Origin: Xanthomonas sp. XNM01
GTDB lineage: Bacteria; Pseudomonadota; Gammaproteobacteria; Xanthomonadales; Xanthomonadaceae
DNA length: 64,000 bases
Assembly: GCF_014851915.1 (NCBI RefSeq)
Contig: NZ_JACVAP010000001.1
Location: 434,001-498,000 of the forward strand
Direction: 5' to 3'
The notes under the pieces: model-generated
Database searches by the model: none
Told to the model about the DNA's origin: nothing
Seen by the model: the letters and a program-made list of their open reading frames with translations, nothing else
Shown here: one piece after another, positions 27,852-37,335 of the stretch
Layout: the number at the start of each line of letters is the position of its first letter
Numbering within the stretch: the first letter of the stretch is position 1
Translations under genes and position numbers: made by a program

Positions 27852-28364
27852 TCAGAGCAGAACACGTTTCGCGCCACTGTAGTGGTCGCGCCAGTAATGG
27901 CCGTCCAGCCGGTCCAGGCGGACGCTGCCGCCGGTGCTGGGGGCATGCACGAAGCGGCCCTCGCCGACATAGATGCCCACGTGGTACACCACGCCGCGGT
28001 CGGCGAAGAACACCAGGTCGCCGGCCGCCAGCCGCTCGGGCGCGATCTTTGGTCCCTGCGCCTTGGCCAGGTCACCGGAACTGCGCGGCAGGCGCAGGTC
28101 GAGCATGTCCCGGAACACGTAGTTGACCAGGCCGCTGCAGTCGAAGCCGGTATCGGGCGTGTTGCCGCCGTAGCGGTAGGGCGTGCCGACCAGACTGATC
28201 GCACGCAGGGTCACCGCATTGGCGGCGGCCGGATCGGCCGGGGTGACCGTCGGCCAGTCGCGGGTCGAGCCGGCGGCCGGTGGCGTGGAGCGCACCGCCT
28301 CGCGGCCGCAGGCGGCAAGCAGAGGCAGCAGCAGCGCTGCGACGAGCAGGCGCGAAACTGGCAT
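27852..28364 (-). CDS. NlpC/P60 family lipoprotein
   Basis: A 170 aa C40 peptidase anchored as a lipoprotein: the signal sequence ends LLLPLLAAC with Cys19 as the lipid-modified residue. After a short linker the catalytic domain has Cys76 in DTGFDCSGLVNYVF, His128 in VYHVGIYVGEG and His140 in FVHAP. The domain is very similar to that of the downstream gene (shared GTPYR.GG..PDTGFDCSGLV), so the two look like a tandem duplication that diverged in N-terminal targeting. The start at 28364 is chosen for the lipoprotein signal; the frame is open further upstream. Confidence 0.92.
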   Translation of the reverse strand: MPVSRLLVAALLLPLLAACGREAVRSTPPAAGSTRDWPTVTPADPAAANAVTLRAISLVGTPYRYGGNTPDTGFDCSGLVNYVFRDMLDLRLPRSSGDLAKAQGPKIAPERLAAGDLVFFADRGVVYHVGIYVGEGRFVHAPSTGGSVRLDRLDGHYWRDHYSGAKRVLL

Positions 28365-28484
28365 GGGCGCGGGCGAGCCGGGATAATGCGGGGTCATCGT
28401 CACGGCGGCCATCATCGCCGTAGTACCCTGCGGCAGACAAGCCGCCCACCCGCTGCCGCGTCAGGCAGCCAGACCGAGTTGCGC

Positions 28485-28964
28485 ATGAAGATCGAAAAAG
28501 ACCGCGTCGTCCGCTTCCACTACACCGTTTCCGAGGTCGGCCAGGAGCCGATCGAAAGCTCGAAGGACCGTGATCCGCTGGCGATCCTGATCGGCCACGG
28601 CAACATCATCCCGGGGCTGGAAAACGCGATGCAGGACAAGCAGGCCGGCGACAGCTTCGGCGTCGACGTGTCGGCCGCCGATGCCTACGGCGAGCGCCGC
28701 GAGGGCATGACCCAGCGCATCCCGAAGAAGCACTTCGGCGAGACCCGCCTGCAGCCGGGCATGCAGGTCGTGCTGCAGACCAACTTCGGCCCGCGCGCGG
28801 TCACCGTGCAGAAGGTCGGCCACAGCGTGGTCGACGTCGACCTGAACCACCCGATGGCCGGCAAGGACCTGCACTTCGACGTGGAGATCATCGAAGTGCG
28901 TGAAGCCGCGGCCGAGGAAGTCGAGCACGGCCACGTGCACGGCGACGGTGGTCACCACCACTGA
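28485..28964 (+). CDS. slyD: FKBP-type peptidyl-prolyl isomerase SlyD
   Basis: SlyD is a cytoplasmic prolyl isomerase, chaperone and nickel-binding protein. The 159 aa sequence shows the split FKBP domain (VVRFHYTVSEVGQEPIESS, LIGHGNIIPGLENAM) interrupted by the insert-in-flap chaperone domain (AADAYGERREGMTQRIPKKHF to VDLNHPMAGKDLHFDVEI). The C terminus is histidine-rich (EHGHVHGDGGHHH) but shorter than the E. coli tail. A strong terminator follows. Confidence 0.95.
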   Translation: MKIEKDRVVRFHYTVSEVGQEPIESSKDRDPLAILIGHGNIIPGLENAMQDKQAGDSFGVDVSAADAYGERREGMTQRIPKKHFGETRLQPGMQVVLQTNFGPRAVTVQKVGHSVVDVDLNHPMAGKDLHFDVEIIEVREAAAEEVEHGHVHGDGGHHH

Positions 28965-29426
28965 GTCTCGCCGGGCGTGATGCCTGCAGTGGAAGCCCGC
29001 CGGAAGGCGGGCTTTCGCGTTTTCGGGGCCTCCGGCGGGCCCGCGCAGGCGGACCCGCGCCCAGGGCCTGGTCGGGCCGGTCGGTGGGGCCGGCGGCCGC
29101 CGGCTGTCGCCATGGACATGCCGAGTGTGTGGTTCTCCGGTGCGCGCGCCACGCGGGGCGCTCGCCGTGCCGCGACCCTCGGGATGAGACGGCTGGATCC
29201 GCGCGACGGCGGGACCGACGGTGACGGGTCACGGTGCTGGCGGCAGGCGGGCGTTGGCGCGACGGTCGCGTCTCGCCGGCCTGCGCGTCCCGATTCCGGG
29301 CGCCGACCCGCGTCCAGTCGTGGCGCGGTGCGAATGCCTGCGACGCTCGGCGTCACGGGACGATGGACGGCGGGCCTGGCCGGTGCGAGCGGCGCGGATG
29401 TCCGCTGGTGCGGTTCCTGGCGTCCG
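28965..29426. other. Intergenic region downstream of slyD and rnhB
   Basis: About 460 bp between convergent slyD and rnhB. It contains the slyD terminator; the rest has no domain-bearing frame that I can recognise. In many gammaproteobacteria dnaE follows rnhB, but here nothing similar is present. Confidence 0.5.
28993..29014 (+). terminator. Rho-independent terminator of slyD
   Basis: AAGCCCGCC, loop GGAA, GGCGGGCTT: a 9 bp stem ending in TTCGCGTTTT. It begins 29 nt after the slyD stop. Confidence 0.8.
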
Positions 29427-30083
29427 TCAGGCGGGGACGGCGGCCAGCCGCTCCCAGGCACTACGCACCGGAGCGAAGCTGCGGCGGTGGTGCGCGCAGG
29501 GGCCATGCTGATCGAGCGCCGCCAGGTGTGCGGGGGTGGGATAGCCCTTGTGCGCGTCGAAGCCGTAATGCGGATGCACCGCGTGCAGCTCGGCCATGTA
29601 GCGGTCGCGGGCGACCTTGGCCAGGATCGAGGCGGCCATGATCGCCGGCACCAGCGCATCGCCACCGACCACGGCTTCGGCGGCGCAGGCCAGTCCGCGC
29701 GGCACCGCGTTGCCATCGATCCGGACCAGCTCGGCGCGCGGCTGCAGCGCCGCGATCGAGCGGCGCATGCCTTCCAGCGTGGCCTGCAGGATGTTGAGCC
29801 GGTCGATCTCGTCCACCGCCACCAGTTCGATGTGCCAGGCCAGCGCACGTTCGCGGATGAGCGGATACAGCGCCTCGCGTCGGGCCTCGGTCAGACGCTT
29901 GGAATCGTCCAGGCCGTCGATCGGCCGGGCCGGGTCCAGGATCACCGCGGCCACTGCGACCGGCCCGGCCAGCGGGCCGCGGCCGGCCTCGTCGACGCCG
30001 GCGGTCAGCAGGCGGTCGCGGGCCAGCGGGAACAGGTCGATGCCGGCCCCGCCACTGCGACCGCGTCGGGCGCGTGCGTTCAT
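29427..30083 (-). CDS. rnhB: Ribonuclease HII
   Basis: RnhB cleaves the RNA strand of RNA/DNA hybrids and removes single ribonucleotides from DNA. The protein is 218 aa. The N-terminal [21 protein letters not shown] carries the first two acidic residues (DE), [13 protein letters not shown] is the next conserved block, and [14 protein letters not shown] and [16 protein letters not shown] contain the remaining active-site and binding residues. It is last in the lpx operon; its ATG overlaps the lpxB stop by 4 nt. Confidence 0.96.
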   Translation of the reverse strand: MNARARRGRSGGAGIDLFPLARDRLLTAGVDEAGRGPLAGPVAVAAVILDPARPIDGLDDSKRLTEARREALYPLIRERALAWHIELVAVDEIDRLNILQATLEGMRRSIAALQPRAELVRIDGNAVPRGLACAAEAVVGGDALVPAIMAASILAKVARDRYMAELHAVHPHYGFDAHKGYPTPAHLAALDQHGPCAHHRRSFAPVRSAWERLAAVPA

Positions 30084-31276
30084 GACGCGGCCGGACCCAG
30101 GCCGGGCAGCCCGGCGATGGCATCGGCGGCGCGCGCGGAGGCGTCCTGGCGCAGCAGCGCGTGCAGTTCCTCGAAGCGCGGCTGCAGCGCCTCGACCGCC
30201 GCACGGTCGCCGAACCAGCGCAGCACCGCGGCGGCCAGGCGCTCGGGCGTGCAGGCGTCCTGGATCAGCTCGGGCACCAGTTCCTCGCCGGCGAGCACGT
30301 TGGGCAGCGAGTAGCGCTGCACCTTGAGCAGCTTCAGCGCCCGCACGATCCGGTAGGTGAGTGGCGAGATCCGGTAACCCACCACCATCGGCCGCTTGGA
30401 CAGCATCGTCTCCAGGGTGGCGGTACCGGAGGCCAGCAGGACCACGTCTGCGGCGGCGAGCGCATCGCGCGCCTGCCCATCGAGCAGGTGCGAGTGCATC
30501 GCCGGCAGCGCCGAGCGCGACAGCTGCGCCTGCAGCAGGGCACGGCAGGCCGCATTGGCGGCCGGGACCACGACCTGCAGTGCGGGCAGGGTCTCGGAGA
30601 CCTGCCAGGCGGCTTCGAAGAAGGTTTCGCCGAGCTTGTCGATCTCGCCCAGCCGGCTGCCCGGCAGCACCGCCAGCACCGGCGCGGCGTCGCTCAGGCC
30701 CAGGCGCGCGCGCGCGGCGGCGCGATCGGGATGCATCGGCATCGCATCGGCCATCGGGTGGCCGACGAAGCGGGCGTCGATGCCGTGCCGTGCATAGATC
30801 GGCGGCTCCATCGGGAACAGGCACAGCACGCGGTCGGCACTTTCGCCGATCTTCTCCGCGCGCTTCTCGCGCCAGGCCCAGACCGACGGGCTGACGTAGT
30901 GCACGGTGCGGATGCCGCGCTGCTTGAACCAGCGCTCGACGCCGAGGTTGAAGTCCGGCGCGTCGATGCCGATCACCACGTCCGGGCGCCAAGCCAGGCC
31001 GCGCTCGCGGAACTCGCGACGCAGCTTCAGCAGGCGCGGCAGGTGCCGCAGCACCTCGACCAGGCCCATCACCGACAGCTCGCTGGCGTCGTGCCAGGTT
31101 TCGCAACCGGCATTGCGCATCGCGTCGCCGCCGATGCCGGCGAACCGCGCATCGGGAAAACGGGTGCGCAGCTCGGCGATCAGGCCCGCACCGAGCGCGT
31201 CGCCTGAGGCTTCGCCGGCGACGAGCAGGATCCTGGGCGAACCGTCGACGTGGCCCGGGTGCAGCACCGCGCTCAC
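30080..31276 (-). CDS. lpxB: Lipid-A-disaccharide synthase
   Basis: LpxB joins UDP-2,3-diacylglucosamine and lipid X to form the lipid A disaccharide at the inner face of the membrane. The 398 aa protein has the GT19 features [57 protein letters not shown] and, near the C terminus, [22 protein letters not shown]. It lies between lpxA and rnhB with 4 nt overlaps on both sides, so the three are probably translated as a coupled unit. Confidence 0.97.
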   Translation of the reverse strand: MSAVLHPGHVDGSPRILLVAGEASGDALGAGLIAELRTRFPDARFAGIGGDAMRNAGCETWHDASELSVMGLVEVLRHLPRLLKLRREFRERGLAWRPDVVIGIDAPDFNLGVERWFKQRGIRTVHYVSPSVWAWREKRAEKIGESADRVLCLFPMEPPIYARHGIDARFVGHPMADAMPMHPDRAAARARLGLSDAAPVLAVLPGSRLGEIDKLGETFFEAAWQVSETLPALQVVVPAANAACRALLQAQLSRSALPAMHSHLLDGQARDALAAADVVLLASGTATLETMLSKRPMVVGYRISPLTYRIVRALKLLKVQRYSLPNVLAGEELVPELIQDACTPERLAAAVLRWFGDRAAVEALQPRFEELHALLRQDASARAADAIAGLPGLGPAAS

Positions 31277-32064
31277 CGCAGCAGGGGCCTTTCGCCGCCG
31301 TCGAGGAAGTCGACCAGCAGCTGCACGTCGGCGCTGCCCTTGGCCTGCTCGACCAGCTGTGCCTTGGCCTCGGCCAGCGGCAGGCCGGCGACGAACAGGG
31401 TGCGGTAGGCGCGCTTGATCAGGGTGATGCGCTCGGCATCGAAGCCGCGGCGCTTCAGGCCTTCGCTGTTGATGCCGCGCGGCCGGCCCAGCGAATTGCC
31501 ACCGACCATGGTGTAGGGCGGCACGTCGCCGTTGGCCAGCGCGCCCATCGCCAGGAACGCATGCGCGCCGATCCGGCAGAACTGGTGCGCGCCGGCGAAG
31601 CCGCTGATGATCACGTAGTCGCCCACGGTGACGTGGCCGGCCAGGGTGGTGTTGTTGGAGAACACGCAGTGGTCGCCGACGATGCAGTCGTGCGCCACGT
31701 GGGTGTAGGCCAGCATCCAGTTGCCGTTGCCGATGCGGGTGATGCCGCCGCCGTTGCCGGTGCCGCGGTTGAGGGTGACGAACTCGCGGAACACGTTGTC
31801 GTCGCCGATCACCAGCTCGGTGCGCTCGCCGGCGTACTTCTTGTCCTGCGGCTCGCCGCCGACGGCGACATGGCCGATGAACCGGTTGCCGCGGCCGATC
31901 CTGGTCGGGCCTTGGAAACTGCAGTGCGGGCCGATCTCGCAGTCGTCGCCGATCTCCACGTCCGGGCCGATCAGGGTGAACGCGCCCACGCGCACGCCGC
32001 TGCCGAGGCGCGCGCCGGGATCGATCACGGCGGTGGGGTGGATCAACGGGGCGGTGTCGCTCAT
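31273..32064 (-). CDS. lpxA: UDP-N-acetylglucosamine acyltransferase
   Basis: LpxA adds the 3-O-acyl chain to UDP-GlcNAc, the first step of lipid A synthesis. The 263 aa chain is a left-handed beta helix of hexapeptide repeats ([38 protein letters not shown]) with the catalytic histidine in YTHVAHDC, followed by the conserved GLKRRGF and the helical C-terminal domain. It overlaps lpxB by 4 nt and follows fabZ after 16 nt. Confidence 0.97.
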   Translation of the reverse strand: MSDTAPLIHPTAVIDPGARLGSGVRVGAFTLIGPDVEIGDDCEIGPHCSFQGPTRIGRGNRFIGHVAVGGEPQDKKYAGERTELVIGDDNVFREFVTLNRGTGNGGGITRIGNGNWMLAYTHVAHDCIVGDHCVFSNNTTLAGHVTVGDYVIISGFAGAHQFCRIGAHAFLAMGALANGDVPPYTMVGGNSLGRPRGINSEGLKRRGFDAERITLIKRAYRTLFVAGLPLAEAKAQLVEQAKGSADVQLLVDFLDGGERPLLR

Positions 32065-32080
32065 CGCGGCCTCCTTCCTG

Positions 32081-32539
32081 TTACTCGCGGGTACCGGCGC
32101 ACAGCACTTCGGCGCAGGCGACGATCTCGCCGGCCACCTTGGCCTCGCCGTAGTAGACGGCCATGTTGCGGATCACGCGCTTGACCTGCACGTGCAGCTC
32201 CAGCACGTCGCCCGGGACGACCTGCTTGCTGAAGCGCGCGTTGTCCACCTTGACCATGTAGAACAGCTTGGACTGCGCGTCGCGACCCAGGCTCAGCTGG
32301 GTCAGCACGCCGCCGGCCTGGGCCAGCGCCTCGATGATCAGCACGCCGGGCATGATCGGCTGGGTCGGGAAATGCCCCTGGAAGAACGGCTCGTTGATGG
32401 TGACGTTCTTGTGCGCGACGATGCGCTTGCCTTCGATGTCCAGCTCCACCACGCGGTCCACCAGCAGGAACGGGTAGCGGTGGGGAATCAGGGTCTGGAT
32501 GGTGGTGACGTCGATGGGCAACTGCACGGTATCGTTCAT
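32081..32539 (-). CDS. fabZ: 3-hydroxyacyl-ACP dehydratase FabZ
   Basis: FabZ dehydrates 3-hydroxyacyl-ACP in fatty acid elongation and competes with LpxA for the same substrate, which may explain the shared operon. The 152 aa hotdog-fold protein has [16 protein letters not shown], the active-site block [29 protein letters not shown] with the catalytic His and Glu, and [15 protein letters not shown]. Its ATG overlaps the lpxD stop by 4 nt. Confidence 0.97.
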   Translation of the reverse strand: MNDTVQLPIDVTTIQTLIPHRYPFLLVDRVVELDIEGKRIVAHKNVTINEPFFQGHFPTQPIMPGVLIIEALAQAGGVLTQLSLGRDAQSKLFYMVKVDNARFSKQVVPGDVLELHVQVKRVIRNMAVYYGEAKVAGEIVACAEVLCAGTRE

Positions 32540-33561
32540 TCGGATCTGTCCTGGTGGGAGGCGTTGACGCGGCGCGCCAGCGCATCCAGCTGCTTGAACC
32601 GGGCGGCATTCCTGCGCCAGGTCCGGTTGTCGGTGAGGGGCGTTCCGGACGAGTACTCGCCCGGCGTGTGGATGGAGTGGGTGACCAGCGACATCGCGGT
32701 GATCATCACCTTGTCGCAGATCTCCAGATGGCCGAGCACGCCGGCCGCGCCGCCGATCAGGCAGTAGCGGCCGATCTTCGCGCTGCCGGCGGCGGCCGAG
32801 CAGCCGGCCATCGCGGTATGGGCGCCGATGCGCACGTTGTGGCCGATCTGGACCAGGTTGTCGATGCGGACGTCCTCCTCGAGGACGGTGTCGTCGAGCG
32901 CGCCGCGGTCGATGCAGCTGTTGGCGCCGATCTCGCAGTCGTCGCCGACCACCACGCCACCGAGCTGGGGCACGTTGACCCACTGGCCGGCGTCCATCGC
33001 CAGGCCGAAACCGGCGGCGCCGAGCACCGCGCCTGGCAGGATCCGCACCCGCTTGCCCAGGCGCACGCGCGCGACCAGGGTGACGCGGGCCTGCAGCTCG
33101 CACCCGGCATCGAGCGCGCAGTCCTCGCCGATCGTGCAGTGCGGGCCGACCACGCAGCCGGCGCCGATGCGGCTGCGCGCACCGATGCTGACGAACGGGC
33201 CGATGTGCGCGTCCGGCGAGACCTCGGCGGACGGATCGATCGCGGCGCTGGGGTGGATGCCGGGCGCACGTGCCGGCACACGCTCGAACAGCGCGCCGAT
33301 GCGGGCGAAAGCCACGTACGGATCGCGTGCGATCAGTGCGGTGCCGCGCACGGACGCGGCGTCATCCGCGCGCACCACGACCACGCCGGCCTGGGTCGCG
33401 TCGAGCTGCGAGCGATAGCGCGGGTTGGCCAGGAATGCGAGCTGGGCCGGACCTGCGTTGGCCAGCGTGGCGACGCCCGCAACCGGCGTGTCGCCATCGC
33501 CCTGCAGCTGCAGGGAAAAGCGTTCGGCGAGGGTGCGGGCAGTGAAGGTCGGGGCATGCAT
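32536..33561 (-). CDS. lpxD: UDP-3-O-(3-hydroxyacyl)glucosamine N-acyltransferase
   Basis: LpxD adds the second acyl chain, on the 2-amino group, in lipid A synthesis. It has an N-terminal uridine-binding domain (about 1-95), a hexapeptide-repeat beta helix (IGPFVSIGARSRIGAGCVVG and many more) with the catalytic histidine region LVQIGHNVRIGAHTAMAG, and a C-terminal helix. I place the start at the second of two in-frame ATGs (33561, 341 aa) because a TAGAAT box lies 7 nt before it and overlaps the first ATG at 33570. In many gammaproteobacteria skp and bamA precede lpxD; here an Smr gene does. Confidence 0.95.
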   Translation of the reverse strand: MHAPTFTARTLAERFSLQLQGDGDTPVAGVATLANAGPAQLAFLANPRYRSQLDATQAGVVVVRADDAASVRGTALIARDPYVAFARIGALFERVPARAPGIHPSAAIDPSAEVSPDAHIGPFVSIGARSRIGAGCVVGPHCTIGEDCALDAGCELQARVTLVARVRLGKRVRILPGAVLGAAGFGLAMDAGQWVNVPQLGGVVVGDDCEIGANSCIDRGALDDTVLEEDVRIDNLVQIGHNVRIGAHTAMAGCSAAAGSAKIGRYCLIGGAAGVLGHLEICDKVMITAMSLVTHSIHTPGEYSSGTPLTDNRTWRRNAARFKQLDALARRVNASHQDRSE

Positions 33562-33568
33562 GGGGTGC

Positions 33569-33574
33569 ATTCTA
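33569..33574 (-). promoter_or_regulatory. Candidate -10 box 7 nt before lpxD (leaderless)
   Basis: TAGAAT on the minus strand, with 7 nt between it and the ATG at 33561. The alternative ATG at 33570 uses bases of the box itself, which disfavours it as the start. This would be the promoter of the whole lpxD-fabZ-lpxA-lpxB-rnhB unit. Confidence 0.5.
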
Positions 33575-33698
33575 GGCGCTGCCCCAGGCCCCGGGTAGGG
33601 CAGATCAGGAGGACACGTGTGCAGTGAGCGCGCCGTAGTGCGGGCGTCCGCGGTGTTTCGCCCGCCGATGCTGTCGTTGCGACACCCGGTCGTATCGC

Positions 33699-34223
33699 TC
33701 AGCGGTTGGCCAGCAATACGAGCAGGGCGCCGGTGCCGCCCTGCGTGGCTGGCGCGGAATGGAATGCCAGCACGTCCCCGCGCTGGCGCAGCACGCGGTC
33801 GACCAGATTCTTCAGCACCGGCACGCCGGTTTCCGCGCCCGCGCCCTTGCCGTGGATGATGCGCACGCAGCCGATGCCGGCGTCCACCGCTTCGGCGATG
33901 AAACGCGCCAGCAGCAGCTCGGCCTGCAGTGCGCTGGCGCCATGCAGGTCCAGCTCGTCGAGCGCGGAGAACTGGCCGCGCCGCAGCCGCTGCCAGGCCT
34001 GGGCGGACAGGCGGTCGCGACGGAAACTGCTGATGTCGCCGCGTTGCAGGACGTCGCCGTCCGCGCCGGCGAGCGGGGTGCCGGCAGGGGCCTGGACCAC
34101 GCTGTCGCGACGCAGCGCCGGACGCGGGCGCGGGCGTGCCGGCGGCGCCTCGGCATCGGTGCGCAGCGGCGCCACCTTGCCGATCGCGTCACGGAACAGC
34201 GCGGCGTCGTCGTCGTCGATCAT
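33699..34223 (-). CDS. Smr domain protein
   Basis: A 174 aa cytoplasmic protein with a disordered, Arg/Pro-rich N-terminal half and a C-terminal Smr domain. LDELDLHGASALQAELLLARFIAEAVDAG contains the LDLHG motif, and CVRIIHGKGAGAETGVPVLKNLV the HGxG motif; both are the nuclease-associated signatures of stand-alone bacterial Smr proteins of the SmrA/SmrB kind. SmrB rescues collided ribosomes by cleaving mRNA, but this shorter protein could be SmrA-like with unknown role. A TACCCT box 6 nt before the ATG suggests a leaderless mRNA. It diverges from surE. Confidence 0.88.
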   Translation of the reverse strand: MIDDDDAALFRDAIGKVAPLRTDAEAPPARPRPRPALRRDSVVQAPAGTPLAGADGDVLQRGDISSFRRDRLSAQAWQRLRRGQFSALDELDLHGASALQAELLLARFIAEAVDAGIGCVRIIHGKGAGAETGVPVLKNLVDRVLRQRGDVLAFHSAPATQGGTGALLVLLANR

Positions 34224-34229
34224 GCGCAC

Positions 34230-34235
34230 AGGGTA
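34230..34235 (-). promoter_or_regulatory. Candidate -10 box 6 nt before the Smr gene (leaderless)
   Basis: TACCCT on the minus strand, 6 nt from the ATG at 34223. It is a modest match to the consensus and is listed for its position. Confidence 0.3.
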
Positions 34236-34277
34236 GCGTCCGCGTGCAGCGGCGCAACCGGCACTGGACGCATCCGG

Positions 34278-34283
34278 TATCAT
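34278..34283 (+). promoter_or_regulatory. Candidate -10 box for surE
   Basis: TATCAT 22 nt upstream of the surE ATG, followed by a good Shine-Dalgarno (GAGGAAG). An identical box in the same GGTATCATG context stands before rlmE at 38945. Confidence 0.4.
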
Positions 34284-34305
34284 GCCCGGGTTTTCGAGGA
34301 AGCCC

Positions 34306-35094
34306 ATGCGCGTACTGGTCAGCAACGACGACGGCGTGGATGCCCCCGGCATCCGCATCCTGGCGGAGCATCTGCGTGATGCCGGTCACGAGGTCTATGT
34401 GGTCGCGCCCGATCGCGACCGCTCGGGCGCCAGCAATTCGCTGACCCTGGATCTGCCGATCCGGGTCAAGCGGATCGATCACTACACCTGCTCGGTGGCC
34501 GGCACGCCGACCGACTGCGTGCACCTGGCGCTGACCGGCATGTTCGAGTTCGATCCGGACATCGTGGTCTCCGGCATCAACAACACCGCCAATCTCGGCG
34601 ACGACGTGATCTATTCGGGCACGGTGTCGGCGGCGATGGAGGGGCGCTTTCTCGGGCTGCCCGCGGTGGCGGTGTCGCTGGCCACGCGCAATCACGACGC
34701 GCAGCATTACGAGACCGCCGCGCGTGCCGCGGTGGAGATCGTCGCGCGGCTCAAGGCCGATCCGCTGCCGGCCGACACGATCCTGAACGTCAACGTGCCC
34801 GACCTGGCCTGGGGCGATGTCCTCGGCTTCGAGGTGACCCGGCTCGGCAACCGCCATCGGTCCGAACCCTGCATCCCGCAGTCCGACCCGCGCGGCCGCA
34901 CCGTCTACTGGATCGGCCCGGCCGGCCCGGAGCAGGACGCCGGCCCCGGCACCGACTTCCATGCCGTGCGCACCGGGCACATCGCGATCACCCCGATCCA
35001 CGTCGACCTGACCCGCTACCAGGCGTTGGAGAAGGTCGCCGGCTGGGTCGGCGGGCTGAGCGCCGCACTGGCCCGGGACGGAGGCGGGGCGTGA
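34306..35094 (+). CDS. surE: 5'/3'-nucleotidase SurE
   Basis: SurE dephosphorylates nucleoside 5'- and 3'-monophosphates and short polyphosphates and supports stationary-phase survival. The 262 aa sequence starts [15 protein letters not shown] with the metal-binding Asp8-Asp9, then [15 protein letters not shown] and [27 protein letters not shown] with the conserved Asn. The ATG at 34306 has GAGGAAG as ribosome binding site. The stop overlaps the pcm start (GTGA), the standard surE-pcm pairing. Confidence 0.97.
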   Translation: MRVLVSNDDGVDAPGIRILAEHLRDAGHEVYVVAPDRDRSGASNSLTLDLPIRVKRIDHYTCSVAGTPTDCVHLALTGMFEFDPDIVVSGINNTANLGDDVIYSGTVSAAMEGRFLGLPAVAVSLATRNHDAQHYETAARAAVEIVARLKADPLPADTILNVNVPDLAWGDVLGFEVTRLGNRHRSEPCIPQSDPRGRTVYWIGPAGPEQDAGPGTDFHAVRTGHIAITPIHVDLTRYQALEKVAGWVGGLSAALARDGGGA

Positions 35095-35768
35095 CGCCGC
35101 GGCTGCGGCTGCAGCCGGCGGCGATGGGTGTCGGGATGACCTCGCAGCGCGTCCGCGACCGCCTGGTCGAGCGCCTGCGCGAAGCCGGCATCGCCGACGA
35201 GCGCGTGCTGGCGGTGATGGGCGCGGTGCCGCGGCATCTGTTCGTCGACGAGGCGCTGGCGATGCGCGCCTACGAGGACACCGCGCTGCCGATCGGCTTC
35301 GGCCAGACCATCTCCCAGCCCTGGGTGGTGGCGCGCATGACCGAGGTGCTGCTGCAGAACGCGCCGTCGAAGGTGCTGGAGATCGGCACCGGCTCGGGCT
35401 ACCAGGGCGCGGTGCTGGCGGCGCTGGGGCTGGAGGTCTACACGGTCGAGCGCATCGGCGATCTGCTGCGGCAGGCGCGCAAGCGCTTCCGCACGCTGGG
35501 CATGAACGTGCGCAGCAAGCACGACGATGGCCGCGTCGGCTGGGCCGAGCACGGTCCGTTCGACGGCATCCTGGTCACTGCCGCCGCGGCCGCGTTGGTG
35601 CCGGCCCTGGTCGAGCAGCTGCGCCCCGGTGGCCAGTTGATCGCGCCGGTCGGCGGCAGCCAGCAGCAGAGCCTGATCCGGCTCGTTCGCCGCGAGGATG
35701 GCGGCGTCGACGAGACGCACCTGGCGCCCGTCACCTTCGTCCCGCTCCTGTCCGGAATGATCGATTGA
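35091..35768 (+). CDS. pcm: Protein-L-isoaspartate O-methyltransferase
   Basis: Pcm methylates L-isoaspartyl residues in aged proteins as the first step of repair. It is 225 aa, starting with GTG within the surE stop. Family features are the N-terminal [57 protein letters not shown], motif [17 protein letters not shown] and the post-motif GQLIAPVGG. The TTGA at its end allows a coupled start for the next gene. Confidence 0.96.
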   Translation: MTPRLRLQPAAMGVGMTSQRVRDRLVERLREAGIADERVLAVMGAVPRHLFVDEALAMRAYEDTALPIGFGQTISQPWVVARMTEVLLQNAPSKVLEIGTGSGYQGAVLAALGLEVYTVERIGDLLRQARKRFRTLGMNVRSKHDDGRVGWAEHGPFDGILVTAAAAALVPALVEQLRPGGQLIAPVGGSQQQSLIRLVRREDGGVDETHLAPVTFVPLLSGMID

Positions 35769-35776
35769 ACCAGAAG

Positions 35777-36430
35777 ATGTCCGAGCCGACTTCCCGTTCC
35801 GCCGCGCCCGAGGCGGTCCCGCTGGGCGACCAGATCGCGCAGGTCATCGACCAGCTGCCCGAGGACCACCTGACCCTGGGCGAACTGCTGGACGCGTTCG
35901 GTGACGAGGGCCTGCTGCTGCTGACCATCATGCTGACCCTGGTCTTCATGATTCCGGTCTCCATCCCCGGCGTGAGCACGGTGTTCGGCGCGGCGATCCT
36001 GCTGGTCGGCATCAGCCGCCTGTCCGGCCGCCCGCTGTGGCTGCCGCGCCGGCTCAAGGAGCGCCCGCTGCCGGCGGCCAAGCTGCGTCCGGGCCTGGCC
36101 GGCGGCATGACCTGGGTGCGCCGGCTCGAGAAGGTCGCCCGTCCGTACCGGCTGCGCGTGCTGGTCGACGGCCGCCTGCAGGACATCATCAACAACCTGT
36201 GCTTCATCCTGGCCGCGCTGCTGCTGATGGCGCCTTTCGGCTTCATTCCGTTCAGCAATACGATCCCGGGACTGGCGCTGCTGCTGTACGCGATCGGCCT
36301 GATCCAGCGCGACGGCGGCGCGGTGCTGCTCGGTCACCTGGCCAACATCGGCACGATGGTCTACTTCAGCATCCTGATCGGCGGTGGTGGCGTGGCCGTG
36401 CACGGCCTGCTGCAGCGGATCGGCGGTTGA
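35777..36430 (+). CDS. ExoD-like exopolysaccharide synthesis membrane protein
   Basis: A 217 aa inner-membrane protein with four or five hydrophobic segments, matching the ExoD family. LGELLDAFGDEGLLLLTIMLTLVFMIPVSIPGVSTVFGAAILLVGI is the conserved N-terminal helix pair, and LLMAPFGFIPFSNTIPGLALLLYAIGLIQRDG the repeat-like second pair. Rhizobial exoD mutants have altered exopolysaccharide and alkali sensitivity, but the biochemical role is unknown. The start could be the TTG at 35765, which overlaps the pcm stop, or the ATG at 35777; I chose the ATG. Its presence between pcm and nlpD is unusual compared with E. coli. Confidence 0.82.
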   Translation: MSEPTSRSAAPEAVPLGDQIAQVIDQLPEDHLTLGELLDAFGDEGLLLLTIMLTLVFMIPVSIPGVSTVFGAAILLVGISRLSGRPLWLPRRLKERPLPAAKLRPGLAGGMTWVRRLEKVARPYRLRVLVDGRLQDIINNLCFILAALLLMAPFGFIPFSNTIPGLALLLYAIGLIQRDGGAVLLGHLANIGTMVYFSILIGGGGVAVHGLLQRIGG

Positions 36431-36549
36431 TGGCGCTCCGCGCGGATGCCGGGTTGGCATCCGTTCGGACGCGACGTCGCACACTCGGGCTGCACACGAT
36501 GCGCCCACCCGCCCTGGATCGGGGCGGGCCATGGATACGAGGAGCGGGA

Positions 36550-37335
36550 ATGACGGAGACGAGGCGGATCGGGCCGGCGGGCCTGGCACTGGTGGGATTG
36601 CTGGCGCTGGTGCTGGCCGCCTGCAGCAGTACGGTGACCCGGACTCCGGCTGCCAGCGGCGCATCGCCATCGGCCGGATCCGGCAATGCCGGCAGCGTGG
36701 TCGTCCAGCGCGGCGATACCCTGTATTCGATCGCGCGCCGGCACGGGCAGCAGGTGGCCGATGTCGCCCGCTGGAACCGGCTGCAACCGCCTTACACCAT
36801 CTATCCCGGGCAGCGGCTGACGCTGTCCGGCAGCGGCCAGGCCGCGACCGCGGCGCGGCCCGCGCCGACCGCCGGCAGTACACCTGCAGCCCGGCCGGCC
36901 GCGCCCGCAGCCACTCCGCCCAGGCCTGCGACGCCGGCTCCCGCGCCCGCGCCTGCGAGCAGCGGTTTCGCCTGGCGCTGGCCGGCGGAAGGCGTGCTGA
37001 TCAACGGCTTCGTCGCCGGCGACAACACGCGGCAGGGCATCGACATCGGTGGCAACAGCGGGCAGGCGGTCAACGCCGCTGCCGATGGCGTCGTCGTCTA
37101 CTCGGGGGCCGGTCTGGTCGGCTACGGCGAGCTGATCATCGTCAAGCACAACGAGCAGTGGCTGTCGGCGTACGGGCACAACCGCAAGCGTTTGGTCAAC
37201 GAGGGCCAGAACGTGAAGGCGGGCCAGCAGATCGCGGAGATGGGGCGGACCGGAGCTGCCCGCGACATGCTGCACTTCGAGATCCGCCATAACGGCAAGC
37301 CGGTGGATCCTCTGCCTTACCTGCCCAAGCGCTGA
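36550..37335 (+). CDS. nlpD: NlpD-like LysM/M23 lipoprotein, degenerate peptidase
   Basis: NlpD-type proteins activate the amidase AmiC for daughter-cell separation. The 261 aa sequence has a lipobox (LALVLAAC, Cys25), a LysM domain (VVVQRGDTLYSIARRHGQQ to IYPGQRLTL, about 49-94), a Pro/Ala linker and a C-terminal M23/LytM fold. The zinc site is degenerate: the first histidine of the HxxxD motif is replaced (TRQGIDIGG), though SAYGHN and MLHFEIRH remain, as in NlpD and EnvC regulators. The surE-pcm-nlpD context supports the name. No rpoS follows. Confidence 0.9.
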   Translation: MTETRRIGPAGLALVGLLALVLAACSSTVTRTPAASGASPSAGSGNAGSVVVQRGDTLYSIARRHGQQVADVARWNRLQPPYTIYPGQRLTLSGSGQAATAARPAPTAGSTPAARPAAPAATPPRPATPAPAPAPASSGFAWRWPAEGVLINGFVAGDNTRQGIDIGGNSGQAVNAAADGVVVYSGAGLVGYGELIIVKHNEQWLSAYGHNRKRLVNEGQNVKAGQQIAEMGRTGAARDMLHFEIRHNGKPVDPLPYLPKR

